Below are positions 49,884-58,697 of a stretch of 64,000 nt of DNA, in pieces. Made by a program: the position numbers and the translations under genes. This DNA comes from Sulfurimonadaceae bacterium (GTDB lineage: Bacteria > Campylobacterota > Campylobacteria > Campylobacterales > Sulfurimonadaceae). How positions within the stretch are numbered: position 1 is the stretch's first letter; each line of letters starts with the position of its first letter. A model generated the notes under the pieces. The model was not told the DNA's origin. It saw nothing but the letters and a program-made list of their open reading frames with translations, and ran no database searches. The DNA lies in assembly GCA_028683835.1 (NCBI GenBank), contig JAQUHB010000006.1, positions 38,101 to 102,100 on the forward strand, written 5' to 3'.

Positions 49884-49967
49884 GCCTGCGTGGTGAAATG
49901 GTAGACACGGCGGATTCAAAATCCGCTATCGCGAGATGTGGCGGTTCGAGTCCGCCCGCAGGTACCA
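49884..49967 (+). tRNA. tRNA-Leu (CAA)
   Basis: The 84-base gene folds as a class II tRNA with a long variable arm. The acceptor strands are GCCTGCG and CGCAGGT, followed by an encoded ACCA end. The anticodon stem-loop GCGGA-TTCAAAA-TCCGC gives anticodon CAA, and the T arm contains GGTTCGAGTCC. It marks the border between conserved core genes and the accessory region; tRNA 3' ends are frequent integration sites. The next 224 bases hold no gene I can support. Confidence 0.96.
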
Positions 49968-50191
49968 CCCCTATAAAACTCCGCTAAATAGCTACTTTAA
50001 AGACTTATTGAAATAATAAAATATAATAGATTACCAATCAAAAAATATATGCGGGTATCAAAAATGGGTATCATTTTACTAATGCATAGATGTATGTACT
50101 TATCCGCACCTATTGTTTTTAATACGCTTAATATTATTTTTACCGTAAAATATTCTTCGATTTATACCAATATTTAAGGTAACAATAAAAT

Positions 50192-52072
50192 ATGAAGACA
50201 ACTAATGAAGAACGTTTTGCTTACTGGAAAGAATTATCCAATTTGGTAGCTAATCATAACTTTTCATATATTGACAATCATAAATACGATGAAATTATTT
50301 CAAATATTCTGAATAATATATATAAAGAAATATTACGAGAAGATATAGCTAAAGGTTTTTGTAATTATTTACAAAAGAAATATTCTGAAAAACATGCTTT
50401 TATATTTTACGTTATAGAAGATATTCTTTTTGAAAAAGAATTCAATTATACACAGTCTCTTAATGTACCTGTAAATAAAAAGATCATAGAAAATGCGTTA
50501 AATTTAGTATCAGTACAATTAACAGTTTCTGACTATGAGTATCCTTCTAAAAACGATTATTCGCAAATTATTAGTAACTTGTTGTTTATGAAAAAACAAG
50601 ATGATTACTTTAGAAAGAATTATGACTCAAATTTAATAAAACAAAAAAAAATAGAAACAAATAATAAAACCTATGAAAAACACGTAAATGAAAGATTAAG
50701 TATTCATATAGTGCATAACAATAACTATAATGAAATAATTAAAAGAGGTCTTGATATTTGGAAGGATTCTAAAAATTCAAATCTATACTATAGAATCAAA
50801 CCATTTGAAAAGAAAATAAAAACAGATAAAATAACACTAACTGACTACCTTTTCATAATATTAAATAAATATATTGATATCTATGATAATACTGATTGTA
50901 TAATGCATCCTTATTCTGACTATCTGATTATATCTTTGTTGCCTGTGGTTAAAGCTGATATTTTCAATCCATTTCTAGATATGGAATTTCCACATATAGC
51001 TAATAATATGTTTTATAAAAATACTTTCCAGTATACTGATTTATTACGACATAGATTTAATTTAAATACAGAACAACATACAAGTTTTATAGAAAACTTT
51101 ATTAGACATTTAACTAACAATGAAAATCAGTTTAACTACATAATGAATTGGCTAGCCAGTTTTTTTCAAATATTACAAAAATCAAATATCGCTCTTGTTC
51201 TTATTGGAGATGTGGAAGCAACAGATATTTTAATCAGTAAAGTTATTAAACCAATATTTGCATTAAAAAAAGAATACTTTTGTACAATTGATGATGATGC
51301 TTTAAAAAGAATAGATGGTTCAACAATCAAGGATAAAATCTTTTATCATATTAGTGAGATATCAACTGCTAATGCCAAAAATAATAAAACTAGTAAACTA
51401 GTCAGAGAAATATTAAAATTTAACCGTTTTACCCCTGAATATGCTATTGAAAATGATGAAATTTATATTTTCGGGCAATTAGTGGTTACTTCTAGTAAAG
51501 ATAATTTATACCCATTTTTAAAAGACTACTATAATAATTGCACCGTATTTAAAGTAAATTCTTTAGATACAATTATCAAAAACCTTAATATTGATCCTTT
51601 GACTTTTGATTATATGATTCAAGATGACTTGAATAATTTTGCAAGTATACTTGCAAAATATTCGGTAGATTTTGTCTTTGCAACCAAAGTATTTGAGATA
51701 GAGAATAGATATCCACCAGCAAAAAAAATAATCGATGAAAATACATTAAATAAAAATATACAGAATTTTATCGATGCTATCAAATCCAAAAATATTAGTT
51801 ATTTTGAGCAAATTAAAAATGTCGATAGAGCACAGTATGATGAATTAATACACAACTTTAACGAAGGTATGATTGCACGTCAAGAGCTCTTTTCTTATTT
51901 TGATAAGCTGTATCCGGCAAGTGGTATAACTAATAATAAAGATTTTCTCAGTTTACTTAAAAATAAAGATACTCTATTTGAACAGGATATTGATAAACTA
52001 AAAAATAAACAATATAATAAAAAGAAACGATATAGAATAGAGATTAAAGTCATTGAATCGGATATGATATAG
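50192..52072 (+). CDS. Uncharacterised 626-residue protein, D5/DUF5906-like helicase fold with degraded P-loop
   Basis: No function is certain. Residues about 315-470 follow the layout of the D5-like (DUF5906, phage primase-helicase) ATPase. A FNYIMNWLASFFQI segment is followed by ALVLIGDVEATDILISKVI where a GxxGxGKT loop is expected. Then come IKDKIFYHISEIS at the Walker B place and IFGQLVVTSSKDNLYPF at the sensor place. The Walker A Gly and Lys are missing, so ATP use is doubtful. The N-terminal 300 residues and the charged C-terminal tail (KKKRYRIEIKV) match nothing I recognise. The gene is very AT-rich with many Asn and Lys codons, suggesting acquisition. It stands alone on the plus strand after tRNA-Leu. 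It could be a decayed replication protein or an element-encoded effector. Confidence 0.6.
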   Translation: MKTTNEERFAYWKELSNLVANHNFSYIDNHKYDEIISNILNNIYKEILREDIAKGFCNYLQKKYSEKHAFIFYVIEDILFEKEFNYTQSLNVPVNKKIIENALNLVSVQLTVSDYEYPSKNDYSQIISNLLFMKKQDDYFRKNYDSNLIKQKKIETNNKTYEKHVNERLSIHIVHNNNYNEIIKRGLDIWKDSKNSNLYYRIKPFEKKIKTDKITLTDYLFIILNKYIDIYDNTDCIMHPYSDYLIISLLPVVKADIFNPFLDMEFPHIANNMFYKNTFQYTDLLRHRFNLNTEQHTSFIENFIRHLTNNENQFNYIMNWLASFFQILQKSNIALVLIGDVEATDILISKVIKPIFALKKEYFCTIDDDALKRIDGSTIKDKIFYHISEISTANAKNNKTSKLVREILKFNRFTPEYAIENDEIYIFGQLVVTSSKDNLYPFLKDYYNNCTVFKVNSLDTIIKNLNIDPLTFDYMIQDDLNNFASILAKYSVDFVFATKVFEIENRYPPAKKIIDENTLNKNIQNFIDAIKSKNISYFEQIKNVDRAQYDELIHNFNEGMIARQELFSYFDKLYPASGITNNKDFLSLLKNKDTLFEQDIDKLKNKQYNKKKRYRIEIKVIESDMI

Positions 52073-52111
52073 AATTGAAAATATTTCATAATAATCGAGG
52101 ACAATAAGGCT

Positions 52112-52399
52112 TTGAAAAGAATTAATTTATTAATGATCGATAACCTTTTTACTGCAAACACTCAAATATTATCAGATAATAAAGTCAAAGACTACTTTAG
52201 GCTTTATGGACTTAAAAAACAAGAAGCTGAAACATTACATAGATTATGTATGGCTTTAAAAATATATGTTTTTTATCATCATATTTTTGAAAACTATTAT
52301 TTAAACTATGAAATACCTCAAATAGGAAAAGAGTTTGATTTACTAAGAATAGGTACTGACTCAATAATAAATATAGAATTAAAATCAGAAAAAATTTGA
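52112..52399 (+). pseudogene. Truncated N terminus of a PD-(D/E)xK nuclease (helicase-associated type)
   Basis: These 95 residues (TTG start at 52112, or ATG at 52133) contain a restriction-endonuclease-like core: PQIGKEFDLLRIGTDSIINIELKSE, in which the Asp of FDLL and the ELK triplet form a PD-(D/E)xK site. Read as two pieces it resembles the N terminus of large nuclease-helicase proteins found in defence and mobile regions. The frame stops just after the ELK motif, exactly where transposase-derived sequence begins, so the rest of the gene has been lost. Domain call moderate; parent family uncertain. Confidence 0.6.
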
Positions 52400-52789
52400 G
52401 CTAGAAAAGCTGGAAGAAAAAATGGGGTAAAAAATACCCCATCGTGTTTCAATCTTGGAGAAATAAATGGGAGAATCTATCCCTTTACTTTCAGTATCCA
52501 GAAGATATATGCAGAGTAATCTATACTACTAATATCATTGAATCTGTCCATCGCCAATTTCGTACACTCACTAAAACAAAAGGTGCCTTTCCAAATGATG
52601 ATAGCTTACTCAAGCTGCTTTATATGGGGATTCAAAATGCTCAGGTGAAGTGGACTATGCCAATAAGAAATTGGAGTTTAACAATCTCTCAACTTGCCAT
52701 CCATTTCGATGGACGACTCGATGATGCTTTAAATTTATGATACAATTTTAGGAATTACTCGATGCTGACACAGAATCTTGAACACTACC
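52398..52789 (+). mobile_element. IS256-family transposase 3' remnant
   Basis: The frame at 52444-52740 encodes the C-terminal end of an IS256 (mutator-type) transposase: SWRNKWENLSLYFQYPEDI, VIYTTNIIESVHRQFR, TKTKGAFPNDDSLLKLLYMG and SQLAIHFDGRLDDAL. Homology continues upstream to 52398 (ELEKLEE then KWGKKYP), but one extra A in the run near 52417-52422 breaks the frame. The N-terminal three quarters of the transposase are missing. GACACAGAATCTTGAACACT at 52767-52786 may be the right terminal repeat. No left end is visible, so the element cannot move by itself. Confidence 0.88.
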
Positions 52790-52826
52790 TTAAACGTAGA
52801 TCAAATATTGGAGAATTAACTACATA

Positions 52827-53870
52827 CTACAATCTCAAACGTCCATGACCTTCATCTAGTTGTAGTGCAATGTCTCTTAAAAACTTGCCATTTTTTTTGT
52901 TTAAGATATCACTTATGTTTCTAGGAAGATCACATGTATCAATAATGAATTCATTAAAATCATCTATCCTATGCTGATTATTTTTATATAATCTAATCAG
53001 TTTTTCAACTTTTTCTTTTCTATTTTCATATCTATTTTTTATATTAAAATTAGACAATGTTTCATCATGATCCTTAACTACTTTTGTATCAATTTGTATC
53101 TCATTAACTTTTGTAGTGAAAAAAGACTCTATGGGAACTTTAAATTGATAAAAATAGTCAAAAGATTCGTAATATGGATGAATATTGGCTGATATAGAAA
53201 AATCTTTACTACCTTTTAGAGTAGAATTACAAGTTTTACAACTAGGGATTAAATTAAAAAAAGATAATGCAAAAAAAGGATTTTGTGATTTTGGATAAAA
53301 ATGATCTAAATCAAAATAAGCAATTTCATCTGTAGAAGCTACTTTATAAACAATTTCAACTTCACTATTATTACAATATGGACAAGTGCAATTCTTAAAC
53401 CCTAACAACTTATATAGATTTATACAATAATTAGAACTTCTAAATGAACTATATTTGAAAATCTTTTTAGTTAATAACTCTCCAAATTTTGTTTGTGTTA
53501 TTCTTCCATTATTATTTGTATAAAAATTTTCTTTACCAAGGATATTGAGTACAGTTGATTTTATTGAATCAAATTCTTCAGGTTTTGCAAAAATAATTCG
53601 TTTTAATTCTCTACAGTCATACTTAGTTAAATATTTAAAAAACTGCTTATGCTTTTTTGCTATATATTTTTTATTATTTGCGTAATTCACTATATAAGAA
53701 TTTTCTTCTGTCATTTTATAATATTTTCTGCATAGTTCTATTAATGATGTTTGGTAATAATTACCATTGATTTTTTTTGGATTGAGATAATTATTCCAAT
53801 AATCATTAATGATATTATCTAAGTATTCATCTGGATATTGCCTATTTAGATGTACTTGAATTTTAATCAT
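52827..53870 (-). CDS. HNH endonuclease (PtuB-like partner of the adjacent ATPase)
   Basis: This 347-residue protein has an HNH nuclease core at about residues 163-222. CPYC (163-166) and CKTC (211-214) are the zinc ligands, DLDHFYPKS carries the catalytic D189-H190, and FNLIPSCKTCNSTLKGSKDF supplies the Asn and downstream Lys. The 160-residue N-terminal part is helical and basic with no known domain. The start overlaps the upstream ATPase gene by 8 bases, so the two are produced together. ATPase plus HNH is the composition of the Septu antiphage system (PtuA/PtuB). Here the HNH protein is longer than I would expect for PtuB, so a Septu relative rather than a standard member is likely. Confidence 0.82.
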   Translation of the reverse strand: MIKIQVHLNRQYPDEYLDNIINDYWNNYLNPKKINGNYYQTSLIELCRKYYKMTEENSYIVNYANNKKYIAKKHKQFFKYLTKYDCRELKRIIFAKPEEFDSIKSTVLNILGKENFYTNNNGRITQTKFGELLTKKIFKYSSFRSSNYCINLYKLLGFKNCTCPYCNNSEVEIVYKVASTDEIAYFDLDHFYPKSQNPFFALSFFNLIPSCKTCNSTLKGSKDFSISANIHPYYESFDYFYQFKVPIESFFTTKVNEIQIDTKVVKDHDETLSNFNIKNRYENRKEKVEKLIRLYKNNQHRIDDFNEFIIDTCDLPRNISDILNKKNGKFLRDIALQLDEGHGRLRL

Positions 53871-55548
53871 TGTTCAATATTTTATTGATTTTGTACTGTA
53901 TTATTTCGTCACCAATAATGCTGTTGATTATGCGAATCTCTTTTTTATCTTCTCTTGTTAAGTTGTCACTTTCGACTTTGTAAATCAAGTCTTTGATTTT
54001 ATGAAAAGCGAATTCACTAGTTCTTTTATCTTCTAAAAAAAATGGTTCAGAGTATAGTTCATATAAATTACCACCAAAAGTATTGATACGTAAATCTAAT
54101 CCATTAATTGATTTTCCATTATCTAAAATTGTAATATTACTATTTGGTAAATCTGATAATAGGAAAGGTGAATGTGATGTCAAAATTAATTGAACATTAC
54201 CATTATAAATTTGTGGCAAAACTTGTAATAGTTTATAAAAAAACTCAATTTGCCATTTAGGATGTAAATAGAGATCACCTTCATCGATACATAATAGTAA
54301 ATTTTCCTGTTTTGTATATCTTAGCTCTTGATACAATGATGCGAATAAATTTAAATATGCCTTATGACCAGAACTTATTCCAAGCCAATTAATATCAAAT
54401 ATATTGCTGTCTTCAAAAAGGTCCACCATTTTATTCAAAAAAGGTTTGATAGAATGTGAACCATAATCAAAAACGAAATACTCAAGACTTTTATCTCTTG
54501 CTCCTTCTGTATCATATTCTAAATCATATTTTTTGAATGATTCTTTTAGCTCTATAAGTAAATTAACTTGTTGGGAAATAATTTCTAAAGAAGTATCTTT
54601 ATGACTAGAAATATCAAATATAGATTGTTCATTTCTAGATAATTTTTGAGATTCACTATCTAGAAAAGCTATTATTTTGTGTGAGACTTCTTCTGTGCTT
54701 CTAATGTTGAGTAAAGATTCTATGAAATTCAATACGTCCTGATTTTCATTTTTAAATTGATTGTACCTAAAATGGTGTTGCATCGTATCCATAAAAAAAC
54801 CATAAATAATTAAGTATACAAATTTATTATGTATTGATGCATCCCTCATACGATCACGGAAAAATCTCCTGAACTTATGAATAATTTCATAATTTTCAAG
54901 ATATATGCTTCTTTGCATTGAACTATTAAAATTGTTTCTCCAAACTTTGATAGTGAACTGAATTTTATTTGGAGTTTCAATGTTTAACAATCCAAAGATT
55001 TTAGTATTAATTAGTTTTATTTGCTTTTGAAAACTTGTTAACATGTTTTTTCTTGAGCTAAAATTTCTCCATGATAAATTATTAACTGAAATATCAGAAA
55101 TGTCTTGACTGAAATTATTTTTTCTTTCATCAAAAACATTTGAAAAATACACAACTTTCATATTATCCATATTACCACTATATACTTCAAAGCTTATCGG
55201 AAAATCGCTATTAGGTACATCTGTTTCATTCAAGGAGCAGTAACATTTTAAGCTATTTGATTCTTCAACTATAAATAAAAAATTTGTTTTTAATGAAGTT
55301 TTTGCACCTTTAAGAATTTTACAAACAAGTTCGATTGCATTACTCTTCCCTGCACCATTTTTACCTATAATACCAGTGATTTCTGCAATATTTTTGCCAA
55401 AAAAGTCATTAGGTAATTTATAATCATGTTCCTTCGCTATTAATGTATTCAATTGATAATCATAATTAAATTTCATTGTGCTAGATAAATTTAAACTAAA
55501 ATTATTAAAGTTTCTATATTTTTCAATCCATATATAACATACTTTCAT
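53863..55548 (-). CDS. AAA/ABC-type ATPase (PtuA-like) paired with HNH nuclease
   Basis: This 561-residue SMC/OLD-like ATPase has Walker A GIIGKNGAGKSN (residues about 60-70) and Walker B LLLCIDEGDLYLHPKWQIEF followed by LILTSHSPFLLSDLP near the C-terminal third. The ISSGHKAYLNLFASLY segment occupies the ABC signature position. No nuclease (Toprim) domain follows, unlike OLD proteins, so the activity is expected from the overlapping HNH gene. It begins five bases after the hsdR stop, with an AAGAG ribosome-binding site beside that stop, so it is in the hsd operon. Septu-like defence is the most economical reading. Confidence 0.82.
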   Translation of the reverse strand: MKVCYIWIEKYRNFNNFSLNLSSTMKFNYDYQLNTLIAKEHDYKLPNDFFGKNIAEITGIIGKNGAGKSNAIELVCKILKGAKTSLKTNFLFIVEESNSLKCYCSLNETDVPNSDFPISFEVYSGNMDNMKVVYFSNVFDERKNNFSQDISDISVNNLSWRNFSSRKNMLTSFQKQIKLINTKIFGLLNIETPNKIQFTIKVWRNNFNSSMQRSIYLENYEIIHKFRRFFRDRMRDASIHNKFVYLIIYGFFMDTMQHHFRYNQFKNENQDVLNFIESLLNIRSTEEVSHKIIAFLDSESQKLSRNEQSIFDISSHKDTSLEIISQQVNLLIELKESFKKYDLEYDTEGARDKSLEYFVFDYGSHSIKPFLNKMVDLFEDSNIFDINWLGISSGHKAYLNLFASLYQELRYTKQENLLLCIDEGDLYLHPKWQIEFFYKLLQVLPQIYNGNVQLILTSHSPFLLSDLPNSNITILDNGKSINGLDLRINTFGGNLYELYSEPFFLEDKRTSEFAFHKIKDLIYKVESDNLTREDKKEIRIINSIIGDEIIQYKINKILNND

Positions 55549-55553
55549 TTCTC

Positions 55554-58500
55554 TTATCCCTTATACTTCTTAAAATTCTCAGCCTGCTCGAAAATCTCTT
55601 TAAACACTTCATCTTTGGTAATTGGCGGATATCCGTGTTTAGCCAGTAACATAATCAAATCAACTTTTAGCTCTGCTTTTATATCTTCTCTGACATTCCA
55701 ATCGGTATATTTCGACTTGTCATCAACCACTATTTTGACCTCTTTGGCTAAGGCAATCAATTTATCTTCAGGATAATCAAAATCAAATTTATGCGCTATT
55801 GTTTTTAAAATATCGTAAAATGCTTTTTCTTCAAAGTCTATTCCCATATCGCCAAATGACTCTTTTTCTTTTCTAAGAGCATGATAGAGGTCAATGATTT
55901 CATCAGTGAAGTCCTCTAGGACTCCACTGACCAGTACATCTTCTTCTTTGCGTTCATTGTATTTTTGAACTAATGCAGTAAATTGTTTTGAAAAATCAAT
56001 AGCTTTGACTTTGTTAACCTTTTTAAAATCTTCCAATGCTTTTGCTAAAAGCTGTTGAAGAAGCTTTATCTTTGTATTTGGAAGTTTGATTTTCTCTATC
56101 TTGTTGATATAGTCTTCGTCGAATATATCTATCTTTGAGTCGTTCTCACTTCCAAGTTTAAATATCTCTTCGACACCGTCACTTTTTAGAGCTTCTGTAA
56201 TCATTTGAGACACTTTTGCATTCATTTGTGCCGTATCAGGTGCATCACCACGGGTTAGTTTAATAACAATAGAGCGAACTGCTAAATAGAAATGGATGTG
56301 ATTTTTTTCTGACTCACTGAATACTTCACTGCCACAACAGATATTGTAAGCAGATTTAAGTCTTTTTACAATATAGATAAATCTACTCTCTAGCTCTTTA
56401 GTAAGTTGCACATATTCACTGGCAAGATTCAAGCACTTTAACTGTTCTGTCGGACTCCCATAGAAGTAAAGGTGAGTGTCAAATTTATGAAATAGTTTAG
56501 AAAGTAAATCTAGTTGATCCTTTACAACGACTATGGAAGCATTTATATCTTCAAAATTTTGGCTATCTATTTTTGAAAACTGTTTGAGAGCTTTGTTCAT
56601 AGCGGTTTTTATACCTATGTAGTCAACAACCAAACCTTTGTCTTTACCTGCATATTTTCTATTGACTCTTGAGATTGTTTGGATGAGATTATGCTCTTGT
56701 ATAGGTTTGTCTATATAGATGGTATCTAAAAATGGTACATCAAAACCAGTAAGCCACATATCAACGACTATAGCGATTTTAAAGTTTGATTTTTCATTTT
56801 TAAATTGTGTATCGAGTGTTTTTCTATACTCTTTTGTTCCTAGCAATTCATAAAGCTCTTTACTATCATCCTTATTTCGAGTCATAATCATTTTTAGCTT
56901 TTCAAGAGGCAGTATCTCTTGTTTCTCTTTATCTGTAAGTTCTATTTCTTCATCACATACTCTTTGTTCGCCCCACTGTGGTCTTAATGCGATAAGCTCA
57001 GTATAGAGTGCATACGCTATTGGTCTGCTACTAGAAACAAATATAGCTTTCCCTTTGAGTGTAGCTCCCTCTCGTACTCTTTTTTCATAATGCTCTACGA
57101 AGTCTTTCGCTACAGCTTTTATCCTATCTGGATCACCAAGTATGGCGTTCATATTTGCCATCACTTTTTTACTATCTTCTATTTGATACTCATTAGTTCC
57201 AGCACTTGCACATTCTTCATAATACTCTTCAATTTCATGCAGTTTTGAGTTATCAAGTAAGACTTTCGCAGCTCTTCCTTCATAGACTATACGTACAGTA
57301 ATCTCATCTCTTACGGATTCTGTCATGGTGTAGCTGTCTATCACATCTCCAAACACGTCTAAAGTCGCATCAATCGGAGTACCTGTAAATCCTACAAAAG
57401 TTGCATTTGGTAAGGAATCATGCAAGTATTTTGCAAAACCGTATGTTTTTTTAACGCCATCTTTTGTCATTTTTATTTTTTGATCTAAGTTGATTTGGCT
57501 TCTATGTGCTTCATCAGAGATTACAATGATATTCGTTCTCTCACTGAGCAGTTCTAAATCTTCTGTAAATTTATGGATAGTAGTTAAAAATACACCACCA
57601 CTTTCACGACCTTTTAGTCTTTGTCTCAAATCTTCTCTACTCTCTACACTTACAATTCCATCATCACCTATAAATCCCTTTGCATTACCGAATTGTTGAC
57701 TTAATTGTGAATCTAAATCTGTTCTATCTGTAATGAGTATAATCGTAGGACTCGAAAAATGGATACTTTTCATAAGCATTCTAGTCAAGTAGAGCATAGT
57801 GAAGCTCTTACCGCACCCTGTGGCACCAAAATATGTACCGCCTTTACCGTCACCTGTCGGTTTTTGATGCAGTTTTATATTTTCGTAAAGTTTTCTTGCG
57901 GCATAGTATTGAGGATAACGGCAAACTATCTTTTCCTCTTTTTTTGACTTATCGGGCATATAGATAAAGTTGTGGATAATATCTACGAGTCGCTCTTTAT
58001 CAAACATCCCTTGAATCATTGAATGCATTGAAGCTATACCATCTACATCTACTTCATCGCCAGTAATTTTTCTCCAAGCATAGAAGAACTCATACGGTGC
58101 GAAGAATGAACCTGCCTTATTGTTTACTCCATCACTTATGATACAAAGGGCATTATATTTAAATAGCTCAGGTATATCTCTTCTGTATCTTGTTGTAAGT
58201 TGTACATAGGCATCATGGATGGTAGCTTCTTCTCTAATGGCACTTTTAAACTCAAACACGATCAAAGGCAACCCGTTTATATAGAGTATGCCATCAGGTA
58301 TTCTTTTTTCATATCCAACTATTTCAAGCTGATTCACTATTTTAAAAGTGTTATTTTGTACATCTTCATAGTTTATGAACTGTATGTGGATATCTTTTTG
58401 ATTTGTATCTTCTCTTTTAAAGATAAAACCATCAGCTACTAGCTTCATAATGGATTTGTTTGTATCGTATAAGTCGCTTGATGGATATGACTCTAGTTTT

Positions 58501-58697
58501 CTAATGATCTGATTGATTTCACTCTCTGTGATGTATTCAGGCTTATATCTATCTGCTAGATATTTTCTTAGATCATTTACTAAAAGCACTTCGCCGTCAG
58601 CTCTTGCTATCTCTTTGCCATACTCGTAGCCAATACCTTGCTCACCAAGAAGTTCTATAAATGCCAGTTCGAGTTTTTCTTCTGTGAATTTATTCAT
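55554..58697 (-). CDS. hsdR: Type I restriction enzyme R subunit (HsdR)
   Basis: This 1047-residue motor-nuclease has the N-terminal PD-(D/E)xK site (PDGILYINGLPLIVFEFKSA), the SF2 translocase with Walker A GATGCGKSFTMLYLTR and DEAH box ISDEAHRSQ, VGFTGTPI, and the motif VI region IQTISRVNRKYAGKD. The C-terminal helical part binds the methylase core. Full length for the family. It needs HsdM and HsdS, neither of which is in the window except as short HsdS tail relics. It overlaps fic by ATGA. Confidence 0.96.
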   Translation of the reverse strand: MNKFTEEKLELAFIELLGEQGIGYEYGKEIARADGEVLLVNDLRKYLADRYKPEYITESEINQIIRKLESYPSSDLYDTNKSIMKLVADGFIFKREDTNQKDIHIQFINYEDVQNNTFKIVNQLEIVGYEKRIPDGILYINGLPLIVFEFKSAIREEATIHDAYVQLTTRYRRDIPELFKYNALCIISDGVNNKAGSFFAPYEFFYAWRKITGDEVDVDGIASMHSMIQGMFDKERLVDIIHNFIYMPDKSKKEEKIVCRYPQYYAARKLYENIKLHQKPTGDGKGGTYFGATGCGKSFTMLYLTRMLMKSIHFSSPTIILITDRTDLDSQLSQQFGNAKGFIGDDGIVSVESREDLRQRLKGRESGGVFLTTIHKFTEDLELLSERTNIIVISDEAHRSQINLDQKIKMTKDGVKKTYGFAKYLHDSLPNATFVGFTGTPIDATLDVFGDVIDSYTMTESVRDEITVRIVYEGRAAKVLLDNSKLHEIEEYYEECASAGTNEYQIEDSKKVMANMNAILGDPDRIKAVAKDFVEHYEKRVREGATLKGKAIFVSSSRPIAYALYTELIALRPQWGEQRVCDEEIELTDKEKQEILPLEKLKMIMTRNKDDSKELYELLGTKEYRKTLDTQFKNEKSNFKIAIVVDMWLTGFDVPFLDTIYIDKPIQEHNLIQTISRVNRKYAGKDKGLVVDYIGIKTAMNKALKQFSKIDSQNFEDINASIVVVKDQLDLLSKLFHKFDTHLYFYGSPTEQLKCLNLASEYVQLTKELESRFIYIVKRLKSAYNICCGSEVFSESEKNHIHFYLAVRSIVIKLTRGDAPDTAQMNAKVSQMITEALKSDGVEEIFKLGSENDSKIDIFDEDYINKIEKIKLPNTKIKLLQQLLAKALEDFKKVNKVKAIDFSKQFTALVQKYNERKEEDVLVSGVLEDFTDEIIDLYHALRKEKESFGDMGIDFEEKAFYDILKTIAHKFDFDYPEDKLIALAKEVKIVVDDKSKYTDWNVREDIKAELKVDLIMLLAKHGYPPITKDEVFKEIFEQAENFKKYKG

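Noticed and set aside
50050..50180. A 43-codon frame beginning MRVSKMGI after tRNA-Leu as a possible integrase start
   Set aside because: Only the repeated GGGTATC motif is suggestive; the peptide shows no tyrosine-recombinase motif and ends quickly, so it is not called as a gene.
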